From NCBI GenBank assembly GCA_013214445.1, contig JABSPG010000234.1, positions 1-6,556 on the forward strand: a stretch of 6,556 nucleotides of DNA, read 5' to 3'. This document shows, piece after piece, positions 5,572 to 6,556 of the stretch; position 1 is the stretch's first letter, and each line of letters begins with the position of its first letter. The notes under the pieces are model-generated. The model searched no databases. It saw only the letters and a list, made by a program, of their open reading frames with translations, and was not told the DNA's origin. This stretch comes from Ekhidna sp. (lineage in GTDB: Bacteria > Bacteroidota > Bacteroidia > Cytophagales > Cyclobacteriaceae). A program made the translations under genes and the position numbers.

Positions 5572-6556
5572 ATGACAGACAATTCAGAACAAGTTGACTT
5601 AACAATACCAACCGCAATGTCAGAAAATATATCAATAAAGAAGCCAAACGGTAAACTAGGAATTTTAACTCCCGGCATGGGGGCCGTAGCAACAACCTTC
5701 ATGGCTGGTGTCCTAAGCATTAGAAAAGGCCTCTCTGAACCGATAGGTTCCCTTACCCAAATGGGCACCATCAGATTAGGTAAAAGAACCGAAAATCGAA
5801 ATCCACTTATCAAAGATTTTGTCCCTTTAGCTTCTCTCGAAGATGTAGCATTAGGTGGGTGGGATTTATTTGAAGACAATGCCTATGAAGCCGCTATGCA
5901 TGCTCAAGTATTGGATAAAGACCTTCTCAACGACTTGAAGGAGGAACTTGAGCAAATCAAGCCAATGAAAGCTGTCTTCGACAAAAACTACGTTAAGAGA
6001 CTTGAAGGATCTCATGTAAAAGAAGCTTCAAATAAAATGGAGCTTGCTGAGATGCTAATGTCTGACATTGAAAACTTCAAGAAAGAAAACAATTGCGAGC
6101 GAGTAGTAATGGTATGGTGCGGATCTACTGAAATCTACATCGAAGAAAGTGACGTTCACTCCAGCATTGAAAAGTTTGAGGAAGGCCTCAAAAATAACCA
6201 TCCAGACATTCCACCTAGCATGATTTACGCCTATGCTGCAATCAAAATGGGTGTGCCATATGCCAACGGAGCTCCAAATTTGTCTTGTGATGTGGATTGC
6301 CTTGTAGAACTTGCCAAACAAACAGGTGCGCCCATAGCTGGAAAAGATTTCAAGACTGGACAAACACTAATGAAAACCATTCTTGCGCCTGGTCTCAAAG
6401 CAAGGTCTTTGGGAATCGACGGTTGGTTCTCAACCAACATTCTTGGCAATAGAGACGGAGAAGTCTTGGATGACCCAGATAACTTCAAGACCAAGGAAGT
6501 TTCTAAGCTCGGTGTACTAGAACAAGTATTGGAGCCAGACCTACATCCTTCTTTGT
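5572..6556 (+). CDS. ino1: Inositol-3-phosphate synthase (myo-inositol-1-phosphate synthase), 5' part, runs off the right edge
   Basis: This NAD-dependent isomerase converts glucose 6-phosphate to 1D-myo-inositol 3-phosphate, the first step of inositol synthesis, in the cytoplasm. The frame is open for 328 codons to the window end; the family is about 430-450 residues, so roughly the last quarter is missing. The N-terminal Rossmann strand and NAD loop is KLGILTPGMGAVATTF (28-43). Further family blocks are GSLTQMGTIRLGKRTENRNP (59-78), GGWDLFEDNAYEAAMHAQVL (95-114), VVMVWCGSTEIY (178-189) and MIYAYAAIKMGVPYANGAPN (217-236). Active-site lysine regions are present: KDFKTGQTLMKT (258-269) and NFKTKEVSK (304-312), with LGNRDG (291-296) between them. 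The start used is ATG 5572-5574; ATG at 5617-5619 (residue 16) is a real alternative, because the family core begins near residue 24. In Bacteroidota this enzyme commonly supplies inositol phospho- and sphingolipids; linked lipid genes would lie beyond the edge. Confidence 0.95.
   Translation, partial: MTDNSEQVDLTIPTAMSENISIKKPNGKLGILTPGMGAVATTFMAGVLSIRKGLSEPIGSLTQMGTIRLGKRTENRNPLIKDFVPLASLEDVALGGWDLFEDNAYEAAMHAQVLDKDLLNDLKEELEQIKPMKAVFDKNYVKRLEGSHVKEASNKMELAEMLMSDIENFKKENNCERVVMVWCGSTEIYIEESDVHSSIEKFEEGLKNNHPDIPPSMIYAYAAIKMGVPYANGAPNLSCDVDCLVELAKQTGAPIAGKDFKTGQTLMKTILAPGLKARSLGIDGWFSTNILGNRDGEVLDDPDNFKTKEVSKLGVLEQVLEPDLHPSL

Noticed and set aside
5517..5879. Minus-strand open frame of 120 codons
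   Set aside because: It lies antisense to the start of inositol-3-phosphate synthase, whose plus-strand product matches the family throughout. The antisense product has no recognisable domain.
6055..6494. Two overlapping minus-strand open frames
   Set aside because: Both are antisense to conserved blocks of inositol-3-phosphate synthase and have no family resemblance.
1..6556. CRISPR array, insertion sequence, tRNA/rRNA, or defence system
   Set aside because: No spaced direct repeats, transposase, terminal inverted repeats, RNA gene or defence-family protein was seen. The genes are ordinary chromosomal ones.

Overview
The window looks like chromosomal DNA of a Bacteroidota bacterium, probably a marine-type Cytophagia/Flammeovirgaceae relative. 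This is inferred from four things: the AT-rich base composition, the protein flavour (a WbqC-like protein, a YciO-type Sua5 protein, a Bacteroidota-type inositol-3-phosphate synthase), weak Shine-Dalgarno sequences, and one promoter with the Bacteroidota-specific -33 TTTG / -7 TAnnTTTG layout. No RNA gene, insertion sequence, CRISPR array or phage gene is visible. No stretch without a gene exceeds 150 bases.

Layout, left to right. (1) Positions 1-419, minus strand: 5' part of a gene for a secreted, helical, TPR-like protein of unknown function, running off the left edge. (2) Positions 517-1372, minus strand: a two-gene operon of a six-helix membrane protein followed, with a 14-base overlap, by a small winged-helix (HTH_34-type) regulator. 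(3) Positions 1480-4041, minus strand: clpC, a full-length Hsp100 unfoldase with two AAA+ modules and a ClpP-docking loop, ending in its own hairpin plus T-run terminator. (4) Positions 4185-5422, minus strand: a Sua5/YciO/YrdC protein and a WbqC-like protein overlapping by 4 bases (ATGA). (5) Positions 5572-6556, plus strand: the first 328 codons of inositol-3-phosphate synthase, divergent from the Sua5 gene and cut by the right edge.

The most informative feature is regulatory. A perfect palindrome (10-base arms, one central base) at 1412-1432 fills the spacer between well-matched -33 and -7 promoter boxes in front of the membrane-protein/regulator operon. A second copy matching at 17 of 21 positions lies at 482-502, between the regulator gene and the secreted-protein gene. 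The simplest reading is that the small winged-helix protein represses its own operon and also controls the secreted protein, making a compact three-gene cell-envelope module. A different inverted repeat sits in the spacer of a weaker candidate clpC promoter.

The remaining genes are housekeeping or general metabolism: protein quality control (ClpC), a tRNA t6A-type enzyme family (Sua5/YciO), and inositol phosphate synthesis, which in Bacteroidota usually feeds inositol lipids. I see no clear defence or mobile system here. The regulatory module is the best candidate for something undescribed.
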